Counted from the first letter of the stretch, positions 22,765 to 33,199 are shown. The stretch is DNA of 64,000 nt from Erinaceus europaeus (GCF_950295315.1 NC_080171.1:111555593-111619592), one strand, 5' to 3'. The notes: generated by a model not told the origin, from the sequence alone. Program-made: numbers and translations.

Positions 22765-23013
22765 GAAAAAGAAAAAGAAAGAGAGAAAGGAAGGAAGGAA
22801 GGAAGGAAGGAAGGAAGGAAGGAAGGAAGGAAGGAGGGAAGAAAGAGAGAGAAAGGAAGGAAAAAAGAAAAAAGGAAGTTAAGGAAAGGGAAGGGAAGGG
22901 AAGGGAAGGGAAGGGAAGGGAAGGGAAGGGAAGGAAAGGAAAGGAAAGGAAAGGAAAGGAAAGGAAAGGAAAGGAAAGGAAAGGAAAGGAAAGGGAAGGA
23001 AAGGAAAGGAAAA
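22765..23013. repeat. 249-bp polypurine tract of nested simple repeats
   Basis: Purines only except TT at 22879-22880: A/G-rich start, (GGAA)n about 22789-22835, then (GGGAA)n followed by (GGAAA)n to 23013. The long open frames on the complementary strand (Ser/Phe/Leu/Pro repeats) are artefacts of this composition. Confidence 0.97.
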
Positions 23014-23277
23014 TTAGCTGGGCACACAGAGAGACCAAGACCCAGAGCTTTAAGGAAGAGGAGGCGTTTGGCATGATGACAAGAGACTTGACTTCTGTGA
23101 AAAAGACCAACATTATCTGTAAATATGCTTGCCTTGCCAGTAAAAAAAAAAAAAAAGTCCTGGGTAAAATTTCTTAAATTTTCATTTTTCTATTTAGTAA
23201 TTGGAGTGGTACAATTCTCACGAGTACTCAAGGTCTTAATTGATTTCAGGCCATGATTATTTCAATGCAAATGCAAC

Positions 23278-23532
23278 TTGTATTGGCTCACCTAGTAGAG
23301 AACACACACTATCATGCACCAGGATCTGGGCTCAAGGCTGTGCTACCCACCAGCAGTGGAGGTGGAGCTCCGTAAGTCAGTGAGTGGTGGAGCAGTGCTG
23401 CAAATATCTTTACTTCTTTCTGTCTTTCCCTGACACCCCACTACAAACAATAGCATAAAAAAAAAGGCCTCCAGGAATGGTGGAGTGCTGCAGGCACTGA
23501 GTCCTAGGAATAATCCTGGTAATATATATATA
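23278..23532 (+). mobile_element. SINE-A, diverged copy with 3' module
   Basis: ggctcacctagtagagaaca (head remnant), accaggatctgggctcaagg, tggtggagcagtgctgcaaa, a CT stretch, gcctccaggaatggtggagt, ctgcaggcactgagtcctag and an (AT)n end. Confidence 0.7.
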
Positions 23533-23544
23533 TGGACTGTTGGG

Positions 23545-23745
23545 GCCAGGTGGTAGTGCACCTGGTTAAGCATACATACCACAGTGCAAAAGGACCCAGG
23601 TTCAAGTCCCTGGTCCCCACTTGCAGGGGAGAAAGCTTTACTAGTGGTGAAGTAGAGCTGTAGATGTCTCTGTCTCTTTCCCTCTTTATCTCCCCCATTC
23701 AATATTTGTCTCTTTCCAATAATAAATAAAATTTTAAATAAAGGA
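23545..23745 (+). mobile_element. SINE-A, short form
   Basis: ggggccaggtggtagtgcac (head and A-box), aggacccaggttcaagtccc (B-box), cccacttgcaggggagaaag, gtagagctgtagatgtctct, a CT stretch and an (AATA)n tail. In tandem with the previous copy. Confidence 0.85.
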
Positions 23746-23797
23746 CTATTCTGGTTAACCTGAGGAAATTTTTTTATGATTTTTTTTCTTTTTAAAA

Positions 23798-24001
23798 TGT
23801 TGCTTTTATTTATTTATTTTGCTTAGAGATAGAAATTGAGAAAAAAAAACGGGGGGAGATGGAGAAGGAAAGAGGGATACCTACAACACTATTTATCCCT
23901 TGGAAAGTTTCCCCACTGTAGGGGAGGACTAGAGGCTTGAACCTGAGTCTTTGCTCATTGTGCTGTGTGCACTCAACCAGGTGTGCCACCACCCAGCCCC
24001 T
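23798..24001 (-). mobile_element. SINE-A, older copy
   Basis: (TTTA)n, gagatagaaattgaga, atacctacaacactatttat, agaggcttgaacctgagtct and gtgtgccaccacccagcccc in antisense. Confidence 0.82.
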
Positions 24002-24086
24002 GGGAAATATATCTTTAAGCATCATACGTTGGCCTCTCTGCATAAACATCAAGGGTGTAGCTGATTGCTGCAGGGTGAGTGATATA

Positions 24087-24112
24087 TGTGTGTGTGTGTG
24101 TGTGTGTGTGCG
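24087..24112. repeat. (TG)n microsatellite
   Basis: About 12 TG units ending in a CG/TA transition. Confidence 0.9.
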
Positions 24113-24114
24113 TA

Positions 24115-25290
24115 TACTTTCCTGTGGAAAAAAAAAGTATTTGTTTTAGAAGCATTGTTACATTTTTTCTAGGTCTTCTTTCCTGCAATTAAAGTATCCC
24201 CAAATCTAGACAGATTTTTTTTTTAAGTGGGGCAGTCTCTTGTTCTCCATTATTGCTTATATACTTTTGAATTGCAGTTGTGAACTGGTTTTCAGCTCAA
24301 AGACTTCTTGTCCGTGTGAAAAAAGTTCATTGTTTTCGAAGTTCCTGGGTGATTAAAGAGTTTCTGCTAACCATTCCGTGAGCTCCATTAACTGGGACTG
24401 CCACAGAGCCAGGGAACTGATAGGGCAGACTGGACTCCTGCCATCACATCATTGTTCCTTCTGGTTGTAGCTGATCCATGTTCGTGGCTGATACACATGC
24501 TAAGCAGTAGCTCCCAATTCTCTCAGCTGGGCTTTACGGGGATACTGCTTGTCAGCCTCTGTATATGTGATAATGCTGACGTCTTCTGTACTGGATTATG
24601 TTTCTGTTAACAAGAGATATGCTGTAGGAAAAATTAAGGCACTATTTCTTCTTCAGATAAAAATTGAGATGGTGGGAGGGGAAGTTTGAAGAAATAAGAG
24701 CAAAAGTTTTTTTTTTTTTAATCTCTTTTCCTTTTTTAAAAAAAATCATACCTTTTTTAAAAGAGTTCCATTCTGCATATATTAAAGCATTTTTGTCTTT
24801 ATGCACTTTTATATCTTTTTAACTTCTAATATTTAAGCAGCTGAAAAATTCTGGAAAAACCACTTTTCTTTATTTAATGCAAAATCTTAAATGGAACCCT
24901 CATGGGCTCTTTGTTATAAAGATCACGATTTTTTTTTTTTTCAAATTATATTCTAACCTGTCAGAATCAGAACCGAAGTGGTCTGAGTGTTCAGAGTAAA
25001 AATGCAGAGAACGTAAGCAAAAGTGAATTTACAGAGTAACTGGAAAAAATGATAGGAAACATAGCCAGATTTACTTTGGAGAGACTGATAAAATGGCTCA
25101 GGGCATTTGGGGAGGGAATACACAAGGACCTAGAAGGCTTGTCTGGTGAAAGTGAACATCCTTTATGGGCAGTCAATTAGAAACCAACTGCAGTTGGAAG
25201 AATGAGGCCTATCAAGCAGACAATACTTGTAGACTGTTGTAAGCTTGACCTATTGAAATGCAAGAATTACAGATAGAGTTAGCAGGTTAA
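24115..25290. other. Unassigned sequence
   Basis: About 1.2 kb of non-repetitive-looking DNA with several poly(T) runs. No gene or family recognised. Confidence 0.45.
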
Positions 25291-25302
25291 AATAGAAGTG
25301 GC
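25291..25302. repeat. TSD (left) of truncated LINE
   Basis: AATAGAAGTGGC here and at 25939-25950, 12 of 12 identical. Confidence 0.93.
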
Positions 25303-25938
25303 TACGGAACTCCAGTATGGTTCCGTAGCCCCCATGTCCACTTGGTCGATTCCAAATTATATTCCTCCATGAGGATAATTTCTGGAACCATCCGTTCCAC
25401 CCCGGTTCCATGGCTGCCAGTTCTTAGCAACATCGCCCCGCCAGATATTCGTCGGGATGCGGCATCATCTAAGTTCATTTCCCACGTCTACGCTCGACCG
25501 GACCTGCCAATATACGTGGATATCTTCACCCACCCTGTCCAACGCTTGATGTCTCGTCACCCAATCTGGTCCCCTACGCCTACACTGAACTTCTCTGTTC
25601 CAGACTCTTGGAAACAGAGTTGGCAGTCAGCTGAGGTAAAGAACAAACACCTCATCACAGACCCCTGCGAGCGTCAACCCGGCTTTGACCTAGCACGTTA
25701 TGATTGGGCCCTCCTCAATCGCTATGGAACAGGCCATGGCCGGTGCGCCGCTATGTTCCATCGCTGGGGAGCCAGAGACGACCCGAACTGCCCCTGCGGC
25801 TCCAGACAGACTATGACCCACATAGTCAACGACTGCCACCTCTCCAGATTCAAAGGAGGTCTCGAAACTTTACATCAGGCTCAACCTGACGCTGTTGACT
25901 GGCTACGGAAGAAGGGCAAACGCTAGAAGAAGAAGAAG
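25303..25938 (+). mobile_element. Jockey/CR1-type LINE, 5'-truncated copy
   Basis: Matches 45268-45880 of the full copy and ends in the stop codon plus an (AAG)n tail. I counted about 16 differences in roughly 600 aligned bases, many of them CpG transitions, so both copies are young. It keeps 7 bases (in the ttccgtagccc stretch, 25321-25331) that the full copy lacks, so its frame reads through where the other breaks. Its 5' end is a perfect fold-back hairpin (25300-25330). Confidence 0.93.
25342..25926 (+). pseudogene. LINE ORF, C-terminal 194-residue fragment
   Basis: The open frame is the C-terminal region after the reverse transcriptase. It has a cysteine/histidine motif CPCGSRQTMTHIVNDC (C-x-C-x7-H-x4-C), as in the zf-RVT-type ends of many non-LTR elements, and finishes with DWLRKKGKR and a stop directly before the tail. 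The endonuclease and RT are missing, so this is a dead fragment although uninterrupted. The ATG at 25342 is an internal methionine of the parent protein, not a real start; coding sequence begins near 25311. Confidence 0.85.
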
Positions 25939-26245
25939 AATAGAAGTGGCAGCTTTGATATCATGAAGTGTCTCACATATTCAAGGTCACATGGGCACTA
26001 AAGTGGGTCTGCTTGACCGTGAACCTGCTGGATGTGAGACAGAAAAGAAGGGCAGTACTTTCCTTCAACACCATTCAGGTGAGTACAGTTGATAGCCAGT
26101 CTCTAGTGAAGCAGTATAAGTCACTCCCAATGATATTAAATATAATTTATCTTGTGTATGCTGCTGTTTCCTGTTTCTGTGAAGTTCTCATTCCAAAATA
26201 TGGGTTCAGTTTTGTTTGTCACTGAGACCATACTGATCTGAGTCA

Positions 26246-26248
26246 TAT

Positions 26249-26287
<39 letters not shown>

Positions 26288-26292
26288 TTTCA
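26246..26292. repeat. (ATTT)n microsatellite
   Basis: About 11 units of attt, grown from the tail of the minus-strand SINE that follows. Confidence 0.95.
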
Positions 26293-26412
26293 GATAATGA
26301 CAGAAACAAAGATAGAGAGAGAAGAAAAGACACCATAGCACCAAACCTTCTTCGAGTACAGTGGGGGCCGTGTTCAAGGCCAGTTGCCCTCAATGGAAAA
26401 GCAAATGACTTT
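26293..26412 (-). mobile_element. tRNA-derived SINE (SINE-D type)
   Basis: cagataatgacagaaacaaa, the purine stretch, acaccatagcaccaaacctt, agtgggggccgtgttcaagg (B-box in antisense). The head is eroded. Confidence 0.6.
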
Positions 26413-26419
26413 TCCTTTC

Positions 26420-26775
26420 CCCAACCCAATCTCTCTCTCTTTAATTTTTATTAGTAATTTAGCAGTGTTTCACAAAATTGTAAGCTTTCAGGGATATAAT
26501 TTCACACCCACACACATCCTGCCCTGCTAAGTTCTCTGATCTTCTCCATGTATTATGCAGAGTAATTATTTCAAATATTGCCAATGGAATGATAGCTATG
26601 TGAGGTTCTAGTTTTCAAAATGTGCAGAATTTCCTTTTCAATTTTGCCTTCATATTTTTAGTAAAATACTTGTCCTTAAATATATAAATGTGCATGCTTA
26701 TTTTTGGCTGTATGTGCCCTTACACACACAAACAAACAAACAAAAAACACATGTTTGTTTTTATGTTTAATTTAC
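26420..26775. other. Unassigned AT-rich sequence
   Basis: A short (ACAA)n-like run near 26726-26748; otherwise nothing recognised. Confidence 0.4.
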
Positions 26776-26779
26776 TTTA

Positions 26780-27080
26780 TTATTTTTTTTGTTATCATCA
26801 GGGTTAGCATTGGGGCTCAGTACCAACACTACAAATCCACCACTCCATGAATCCACTGCTTCCAGTTACCATTTTCCCTTTAAAATTTTTTTATTTCTAT
26901 ATTATTTGATATGACAGAGAGAAATTGAGAGGGGAAGAGTGTAGAGAGAAAGAGAGACACCTGCAGACCTGCTTCCTACTCATAAGTTGCCCCCACCCCT
27001 GCAGGTGGAGAATGGGGGCTCAAACCCAAGTCCTTACACACTATAATACATGCACTTAACCAAGTGTGCTCTAGTCTTAT
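26780..27080 (-). mobile_element. SINE-A, long form, diverged
   Basis: catcagggttagcattgggg (3' module), atgacagagagaaattgaga, cacctgcagacctgcttcct, cccctgcaggtggagaatgg, gctcaaacccaagtccttac, with a decayed head. Confidence 0.8.
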
Positions 27081-27311
27081 CTCCTAAAGTAATGAATCAG
27101 ATATGTTTACTGTTTCATGTGTTTCTATTACTTGGATCTCTTTTCCTTGAAGGATTTTTCTGAAGGCAATTTGGGGCTGCAGGAAGGAAAGCCATACAGA
27201 TATCATCCAGCAGACACTGCCAATCAATCTAAAACAACTATCATAAGGAAATAGACCTTCTCAGGCCATCAGGCAAACACAGCATCAAGAGTTCTCCTCC
27301 TCCCATGTTCT

Positions 27312-27405
27312 TTTGTTGTTCCTAAACTCCTTGCAGGCAGAAACTGCTGTGTGATTGACTGCATCCCCAAACCATGTAACAATATCATGACTAAAACATA
27401 GGTCA
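27312..27405 (+). mobile_element. Probable L2 3' end
   Basis: ctaaactccttgcaggcaga, aactgctgtgtgattgactg, catccccaaaccatgtaaca resemble the conserved L2 3' tail as I remember it. Very old. Confidence 0.5.
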
Positions 27406-27744
27406 TGATTTACCTTTCGGGTTTTTCAAATTCTCTATGAACTAAGTAATAGCAACACTATACAATGAAAGACTGAAAGTAACATAAGGTGCTGTCATCC
27501 ATTGATAAAAACCACACATTTACAGAAATATTATGAGCTGAAATGAGGGTGTCCTTCTGGTCTTTTTAACCATCACTTAGCCATTCATGTTTGGTTGACT
27601 TTGCAATTCAAAGATAGTAATGATGTGTGCATGCAGGGTGGTGAGTAGATATTGAATTGTTCCAAATGGATATTTAGCAAAGGATGTAAGTAAGATGACT
27701 TTTATTTTGTGGGTGGGATAAGGGACTAGATAAGAGCTCTCACA
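27406..27744. other. Unassigned sequence
   Basis: No gene or repeat recognised between the L2 relic and the SINE-B at 27745. Confidence 0.4.
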
Positions 27745-27915
27745 AGGGTGGAGGGTAGATAGCATAATGGTTATTTCAAACAGGCTTTCATGCCTGAGGC
27801 TTTGAAGTTCCTGCTTCAATCTCCTACACCACCATAAACCAGAGCTTACCTTTTTTTTTTTTTTTTTTGCCAGTGCTCTGGTAAATAAATAAATAAAAAT
27901 AAATTAAAAAAATTT
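27745..27915 (+). mobile_element. SINE-B copy
   Basis: gggtagatagcataatggtt, ggctttcatgcctgaggctt, tgcttcaatctcctacacca, ccataaaccagagctta, then poly(T), ccagtgctctggtaaataaa and an A-rich tail. Confidence 0.8.
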
Positions 27916-28052
27916 TTTTAAAGAGCTTTCACAAAAACCTTAGGATCTTTCCTTTATCAGAATCATGTCAATTTTTGAGCAATGGGAAGGATATTAATTT
28001 CTTCCATTTGAGAATTGATCCGTGTGGTCAAGATTGACATACAAAAGCAATA

Positions 28053-28270
28053 GTGGTGGGACTGGGTGGTGGTGCACCTGGTTAACTGTGCATGCTACAA
28101 TGCACAAGAACCCAGGTTCGAGCCCCCACTTCCCACCTGCAGGGGGAAAGCTTTGAGAGTGGTGAAGCATGGTTGCAGGTGTCCCTCTGTGTCTCTCCAT
28201 TTCTATCACCCTCTTCCCTCTCAATTTCTGGCTGTCTCTATCCAAAATATAAATAAGATAATAATAATAA
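28053..28270 (+). mobile_element. SINE-A, short form
   Basis: gggactgggtggtggtgcac, ctggttaactgtgcatgcta, aacccaggttcgagccccca, cccacctgcagggggaaagc, ggtgaagcatggttgcaggt, ctcaatttctggctgtctct and an (ATA)n tail. Older subfamily with an agctttg...tggtgaag middle. Confidence 0.88.
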
Positions 28271-28274
28271 TATG

Positions 28275-28826
28275 TTTGAGTGGCAGCTCCTTTCTATATT
28301 TACCTTGCACTGGCTGACTGGTTAAATTCTATGGGATTTGTCTTCCTATCATAAAATTATCAGTAGGCTGAAGTTGCCCATAGAGAGAATTACCCCTCAA
28401 AACCTGGAAGTAAATCACTGCTTATCAGAAATGGGACCAAACTGAGAAGGTGTCTTTCCTTACTCTCTTCATATTCCTACATACACTGCAGCTTGAGACT
28501 CTTCCAAAGATTTCTTGCTGTTGCCCCACTGCTGTGCCAGGTCTTGTGAATTTCAGGGGACTGTAGGTAGGTGACTGTTCTGGGTCAGTACTCCCGTGTG
28601 TTCCACATTTATTTTAGCGAATGAACCAAATGAAGTCCTGACCCTTAATATTTGCTGCACTCAGTTGAGACTCCGTTTAATTTAAAACTTACCTTCCAGA
28701 ATGTAATTAAAATGCAGCATAGGAGAGAGTGCCAGATCCAGGGTCTTACAATAAGTAGCATAGAGACAACTCTGGACTCAGGACTCTTGAATACTTCACA
28801 GAACATCTTATTACATTCTGACTCAG
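28275..28826. other. Unassigned sequence next to LTR
   Basis: No gene or repeat family recognised. The part nearest 28826 could include internal retroviral sequence, but I cannot identify any. Confidence 0.4.
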
Positions 28827-29353
28827 TGGGTTCTTGGTTTTGCCACAAGAAGAGATTCAAAGACAAGCCAGAATACATAGCAAAGGGTAGAGATTTATTA
28901 GTCACAAGCAAAATTAAACATTAAACACCCCCGTAGAGTGTAGATAAACTAGCTCAGGGGAGGACTGCAACTCTCTGAGCTGAGTATCAATTTTATAAAG
29001 CTCGCACATGAATATTAACCTACTTCCCAGTAGCTATCTATAGTCAAGTGGAGATACCTGTGAAGAATCAAAGTGAAGGGCACAGAAAGGGCACCCATGA
29101 CAAAGTAAGGATAACCAGGAAGGTTGTAAGTGAAGACCATGGCTGGTGCAGGGTGGCTAAGTCAAAAACAGGAAGCAGCTTACACATTCGAAGGTAGTTT
29201 TGAGAAGGTGGCTACATCTGGAAGGTTGTGGCAAGCTAGGGGACCGCAGTAAATGAGTGAGAAATTACTCTCAGGTGGGAGGAGCATGGAGGATTGAAGA
29301 GAGAGAAAGTCACATGGGCAGACCTTGACTTTTTGTTTCCATGACTCTCTACA
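28827..29353 (-). mobile_element. Probable LTR of an endogenous retrovirus (class I-like)
   Basis: On minus: starts TGTAGAGAG, has a TATA-like CTTTATAAAA (28991-29000), then AATAAA (complement of 28894-28899), then a U5-like segment with ggcttgtctttgaatctc and accaagaaccca. Spacing TATA to poly(A) signal of about 100 bp suits an LTR. No TSD was found and the borders are estimates. No viral coding sequence is visible. Confidence 0.5.
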
Positions 29354-29442
29354 AGCCACCTCTGCACTTCTGCACAGATTTATATCTTTGTAATAAAAAG
29401 TTTGAAATTTGTAAAAAAAAAAAAAAAAAAAAAGATTTTTTG

Positions 29443-29805
29443 GGGTCGGGCGGTGGCGCAGTGGGTTAAGCGCACATGGCGCAAAGCGCAGGGACCGGCG
29501 TAAGGATCCCGGTTCGAGCCCCCGGCTCCCCACCTGCAGGGGAGTCGCTTCACAGGCGGTGAAGCAGGTCTGCAGGTGTCTATCTTTTTCTCCCCCTCTC
29601 TGTCTTCCCCTCCTCTCTCCATTTCTCTCTGTCCTATCCAACAACAAAGCAACATCAGCAATGGCAATAATAACCGCAACGAGGCTGCAACAACTAGGGC
29701 AACAAAAAAAAGCGGGGGTGGGGGGGTGGGGGGGGGTGGGGAATGGCCTCCAGGAGCGGTGGATTCATGGTGCAGGCACGAGCCCAGCAATAACCCTGGA
29801 GGAAA
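29443..29805 (+). mobile_element. SINE-A, complete long form (reference copy)
   Basis: In order: gggtcgggcggtggcgcagt and gggttaagcgcacatggcg (A-box region), cccggttcgagcccccggct (B-box), cccacctgcaggggagtcgc, aagcaggtctgcaggtgtct, CT-rich block, tctctctgtcctatccaaca, (AAC/AAT)n, G-rich run at 29711-29740, and the 3' module aatggcctccaggagcggtg, gcccagcaataaccctgg. CpGs are well preserved, so it is young. Antisense and sense frames of up to 155 residues over this copy are spurious. Confidence 0.95.
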
Positions 29806-29868
29806 TGTTTTTCCCATTGGTACAAAACGTACCCTACATCCAGAAGCATATCAATTATTTTTTCTTTA

Positions 29869-30138
29869 AAAATCATGTTGAGTGAAATAAGTCAGAAACA
29901 GAAGGATGAATACGGGATGATCTCACTCTCAGGCCGAATTTGAAAAACAAGTTTAGAAAAGAAAACACAAGTCGAACCTGAAATGGAATTGGAGTATTAC
30001 ACCAAAGTAAAAGACTCTGGGGTGGGTGGGTGGGTGGGGAGAATACAGGTCCATGAAAAATGATGAATTAAATAGTGGGGGTTGTATTGTTAAATGGGAA
30101 TCTGGGGAATGTTATGCATGTAAAAAAAAAAAAAAAAA
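29869..30138 (+). mobile_element. L1 3' UTR and poly(A)
   Basis: gttgagtgaaataagtcaga, aggatgaatacgggatgatc, ggaattggagtattacacca, ggtgggtgggtgggtgggga, ttgtattgttaaatgggaat, gttatgcatgtaaaaaa. Sense orientation with its own A-run. Confidence 0.82.
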
Positions 30139-30149
30139 AGAAGTAGAAA

Positions 30150-30695
30150 CGCAAAGCAGAAATTGACTGAGTTTGGAGTATGGCACCAAAGTAAGAAAGC
30201 AGAAGTACACTAGAGTTTGCAGTGAGTACCTCCCTAATACTTCCTCTCCACTATTCCAAGCTTTGGGCCCAGGATTGCTCAACAATTTGTTTGGCTTTGT
30301 ATGTTAACTCTCTTTTCAGTCACCAGGTTCCAGATGCCATCAGGATGCCGGCCAGACTTCCTTGGATTGAAGACCCCACCAATGTGTCCTGGAGCTCAGC
30401 TTCCCCAGAGCCCCACCCTACTAGGGAAAGAGAGAGGCAGACTGGGAGTATGGACCGACCATTCAATGCCCATGTTCAGCGGGGAAGCAATTACAGAAGC
30501 CAGACCTTCCACCTTCTGCAACCCTCAATGACCCTGGGTCCATGCTCCCAGAGGGATAGAGAATAGGAAAGCTATCAGGGGAGGGGGTGGGATATGGAGA
30601 TTGGGCGGTGGGAATTGTGTGGAGTTGTACCCCTCCTACCCTATGGTTTTGTTAATTAATCCTTTCTTAAATTAAAAAAATAAATAAATAAATAA
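30150..30695 (+). mobile_element. X family copy, sense
   Basis: Begins with L1-like gagtttggagtatggcacca, then X blocks: gctcaacaatttgtttggct, cagatgccatcaggatgccg, ccaatgtgtcctggagctca, cccatgttcagcggggaagc, cccagagggatagagaatag, tgtgtggagttgtacccctc, and an (AAAT)n tail. The L1-like lead-in suggests X is an L1 3' UTR type. Confidence 0.75.
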
Positions 30696-30699
30696 AAAT

Positions 30700-31474
30700 T
30701 ATGTCTGGTGATTTTACATCACAGCATAGCAATGACATTTCCTATGGTTCCTTGCTTAATCAGATTTGCCTACCTCACTCTGACCAATCTACCACTTGCT
30801 TTTATTATTTATAACTTTGTCTCTTAGTCCAGAAGTGACAGCAACTTCATTTTATAAAATGAGTTAAAGATGTTGAGTTATATATCAATTTGTGATGCAG
30901 CTATTTTGCTAGTATATGCAAAATAGTGCTCCTTTTCGAAACTGCATTTATGAAGTAATCTGCATACACTGTATGCAATCCCTGCATTGTATTCATTACA
31001 CTAAAATACGCAATGCGAGAAACATATTCTGTATATGATACACAGAACACTATTTTAAATAAACAAATGAGGCTTACTACATTTTTTTTACTAGTGTAGA
31101 GTACCCTAACTCAACTCCACCAGTCTACCTACATATTCTTTTCAATCTGAAAAATTTAAGAGACTAGTACACATTACAGTAAAAGTGATATGTAAAAACC
31201 TGAAGTATAAATATGGTTTAAAGACTATAGGTCATGTAGATCATGTTCAGTAGCAAAGAAAGTTATGGCTAAGAAAAAATGATATATAAATATATATGAT
31301 GTGTATTATAAGAGAAAAACTCAACTACACAACTTTGCTTCTTTATTTACATAGTAGGTTGAACAATATCACAGCTTTTTATAACTATCCCCCAAAAATG
31401 TCATAGGAAATGTTGGAAAGAAGAACAGTCATGGAAATGTATCTATTGTAAAAGAGAAACAAAATCTTCTTCTT
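30700..31474. other. Unassigned AT-rich sequence
   Basis: 0.8 kb; no gene or repeat family recognised. Confidence 0.45.
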
Positions 31475-31485
31475 ACAGTTTTCTT

Positions 31486-31808
31486 TTTCTTTTTTAATTT
31501 CTTTATTGGAGGATTAGTAGTTTACAGTCGACAGTAAAATACATTAGTTTGTACATGCATAACATTTTCTAGTTTTCTGCATAACAAATCAACCCACACT
31601 AGGTCTTCCTCTGCCTGTCATAATGCAGTACCAGAACCCATCCACCCACCCCAGAGTCTTTTACTTTGGTGCAATACAACAACTCCAGTCCAAGTTCTGC
31701 TAGGTGTTTTCCCTTCTGATCTTGTTTTCAAGCTCTGTCTATGAGTGAGATCATCCCATATTCATTCTTTCGTTTCTGACTTTTCTCACTTAACATGATT
31801 CCTTCATG
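31486..31808 (-). mobile_element. L1 3' end with 11-bp TSD
   Basis: ttctttattggaggattagt, cagtcgacagtaaaatacat, gtttgtacatgcataacatt, cacactaggtcttcctctgc, gagatcatcccatattcatt. ACAGTTTTCTT flanks it (31475-31485, 31809-31819). 323 bp, 5'-truncated. Confidence 0.9.
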
Positions 31809-31917
31809 ACAGTTTTCTTATTCAGAAAGATATCTATTCTTCCTTCGGTTATTTAATTCTTCTTATGCTTTGGATCAATATTTACTCTCAAGTTCTCCAT
31901 AATACTTTTGCTTCTTC

Positions 31918-32030
31918 TTTTTATCTTTATAGAATTAATAATGATTGACATGATTGTAGGGTAAGAGGGGAACAATTCCACACAATTCCCACCACCAGAG
32001 TTCTGTATCCCATTCCCTCCACTGAATCCA
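31918..32030 (-). mobile_element. X family 3' end fragment
   Basis: aataatgattgacatgattg, ggggaacaattccacacaat, tcccaccaccagagttctgt, atcccattccctcca. About 110 bp of the terminal X sequence in antisense. Confidence 0.8.
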
Positions 32031-32297
32031 GTGATTTCCTATTAAATTTACTGATTATATTCACCGTATAAGTTGGTACTTTTCAATTCTCAAGGTGAAT
32101 AATTATTTCCATATACTTCCCAAAGTCTCAAGATTGTTGGCATCAATGAAATCATCACATATCCAAATGTGTATGGAGAGGATCTACAAATTCTGTATCA
32201 AAAACAAAACAAAACATAGAATATTTGAAAAAATATGAAGATCAACATAAAATTCCAAGAAAAATTATCCATGCTTTTTTCATATTTTGTGTTTTCT

Positions 32298-32510
32298 TTT
32301 TCTTTTTTGTATATATTTTATTTATTTATTATTGGACAAGACAGAGAGAAATTGAAAGAGGAGAGGGAGGCAGAGAGGCAGAGAGAAACCTGCAGACCTG
32401 ATTTACCACTTGTGAAACTTCCCCCCTGCAGGTGGGGACCTGGAGCTTGAACCTGGGTCCTTGTGCACTGTAATGTGAGTGCTTAACCAGGTGTGCCACT
32501 GCCTGGCCCC
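32298..32510 (-). mobile_element. SINE-A, short form, with 17-bp TSD
   Basis: Tail (TTTA)n, ttggacaagacagagagaaa, aacctgcagacctgatttac, cccctgcaggtggggacctg, gagcttgaacctgggtcctt, gtgccactgcctggccccc. CATATTTTGTGTTTTCT repeats perfectly at 32281-32297 and 32511-32527. Confidence 0.95.
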
Positions 32511-32572
32511 CATATTTTGTGTTTTCTAAGGTAACAGATTCTTCTCTTTTGTTCTTTGTCTTTTAACTTAAA

Positions 32573-32781
32573 ATTTTGTATTATCTTTATTTATATATTG
32601 AATAGAGACAGCCAGAAATTAAGAGGGGGTAATAAAGAAGGAGAGAGACAGAAACATACCTACAGCACTGCTTCACCACTCTCAAAACTTTCCCCCTGCC
32701 AGTGGGAAACAGGGGCTTGAACCCAGGTCCTGGTGTCTTGTAATCTTTGCACTCAACCAGGTGTATCACCACCCAGCTCCT
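32573..32781 (-). mobile_element. SINE-A, older short form
   Basis: ttgaatagagacagccagaa, acatacctacagcactgctt, ccccctgccagtgggaaaca, ggcttgaacccaggtcctgg, gtgtatcaccacccagctcc in antisense. Belongs to the cagccagaaatt subfamily. Confidence 0.85.
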
Positions 32782-32891
32782 CTGTTCTTCTCTCTGTGCC
32801 CCTATCTATGCTCATTGCCAAGGACCAGCATGCTGTCTCCATATTCAGACCACCTTGGACCTCAGCTATGTTCTTTTCTAGGATATTTCTT

Positions 32892-33181
32892 TTTTTTAAT
32901 ATATTTTTAATTTTTATTTATTTATTTATTCCCTTTTGTTGCCCTTGTTGTTTTTTTATTGTTGTAGTTGTTGTTGTTGTCGTTGTTGGATAGGACAGAG
33001 AGAAATGGAGAGAGGAGGGGAAGACAGAGAGGAGGAGAGAAAGACACCTGCAGACCTGCTTCACCGCCTGTGAAGCGACTCCCCTGCAGGTGGGGAGCTG
33101 GGGTTTGAATTGGGATCCTTATGCCAGTCCTTGTGCTTTGAGCCACCTGCGCTTAACCTGCTGCGCTACAGCCCGACTCCC
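32892..33181 (-). mobile_element. SINE-A, short form, with 15-bp TSD
   Basis: cccttttgttgcccttgttg, (GTT)n, gataggacagagagaaatgg, acacctgcagacctgcttca, ccgcctgtgaagcgactccc, and a head ending ctacagcccgactccc. TCTAGGATATTTCTT at 32877-32891 and 33182-33196. Confidence 0.95.
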
Positions 33182-33199
33182 TCTAGGATATTTCTTATA

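Noticed and set aside
22789..22835. CRISPR-like regular repeats
   Set aside because: Tetranucleotide microsatellite in a mammalian genome; no spacers or cas genes.
22751..23113. 120-codon Ser/Phe/Leu/Pro-rich frame on minus
   Set aside because: Produced by the polypurine tract; no stop codons are possible in most of it.
25342..25926. Host protein-coding gene with a CCHC motif
   Set aside because: It is the C-terminal fragment of the LINE ORF, flanked by a 12-bp TSD and (AAG)n tail.
29180..29817. Open frames of 145-155 codons on the minus strand
   Set aside because: They are antisense readings of a complete SINE-A copy plus flanking sequence; similar frames appear over other SINE-A copies (12.4, 16.0, 21.2, 33.9 kb).
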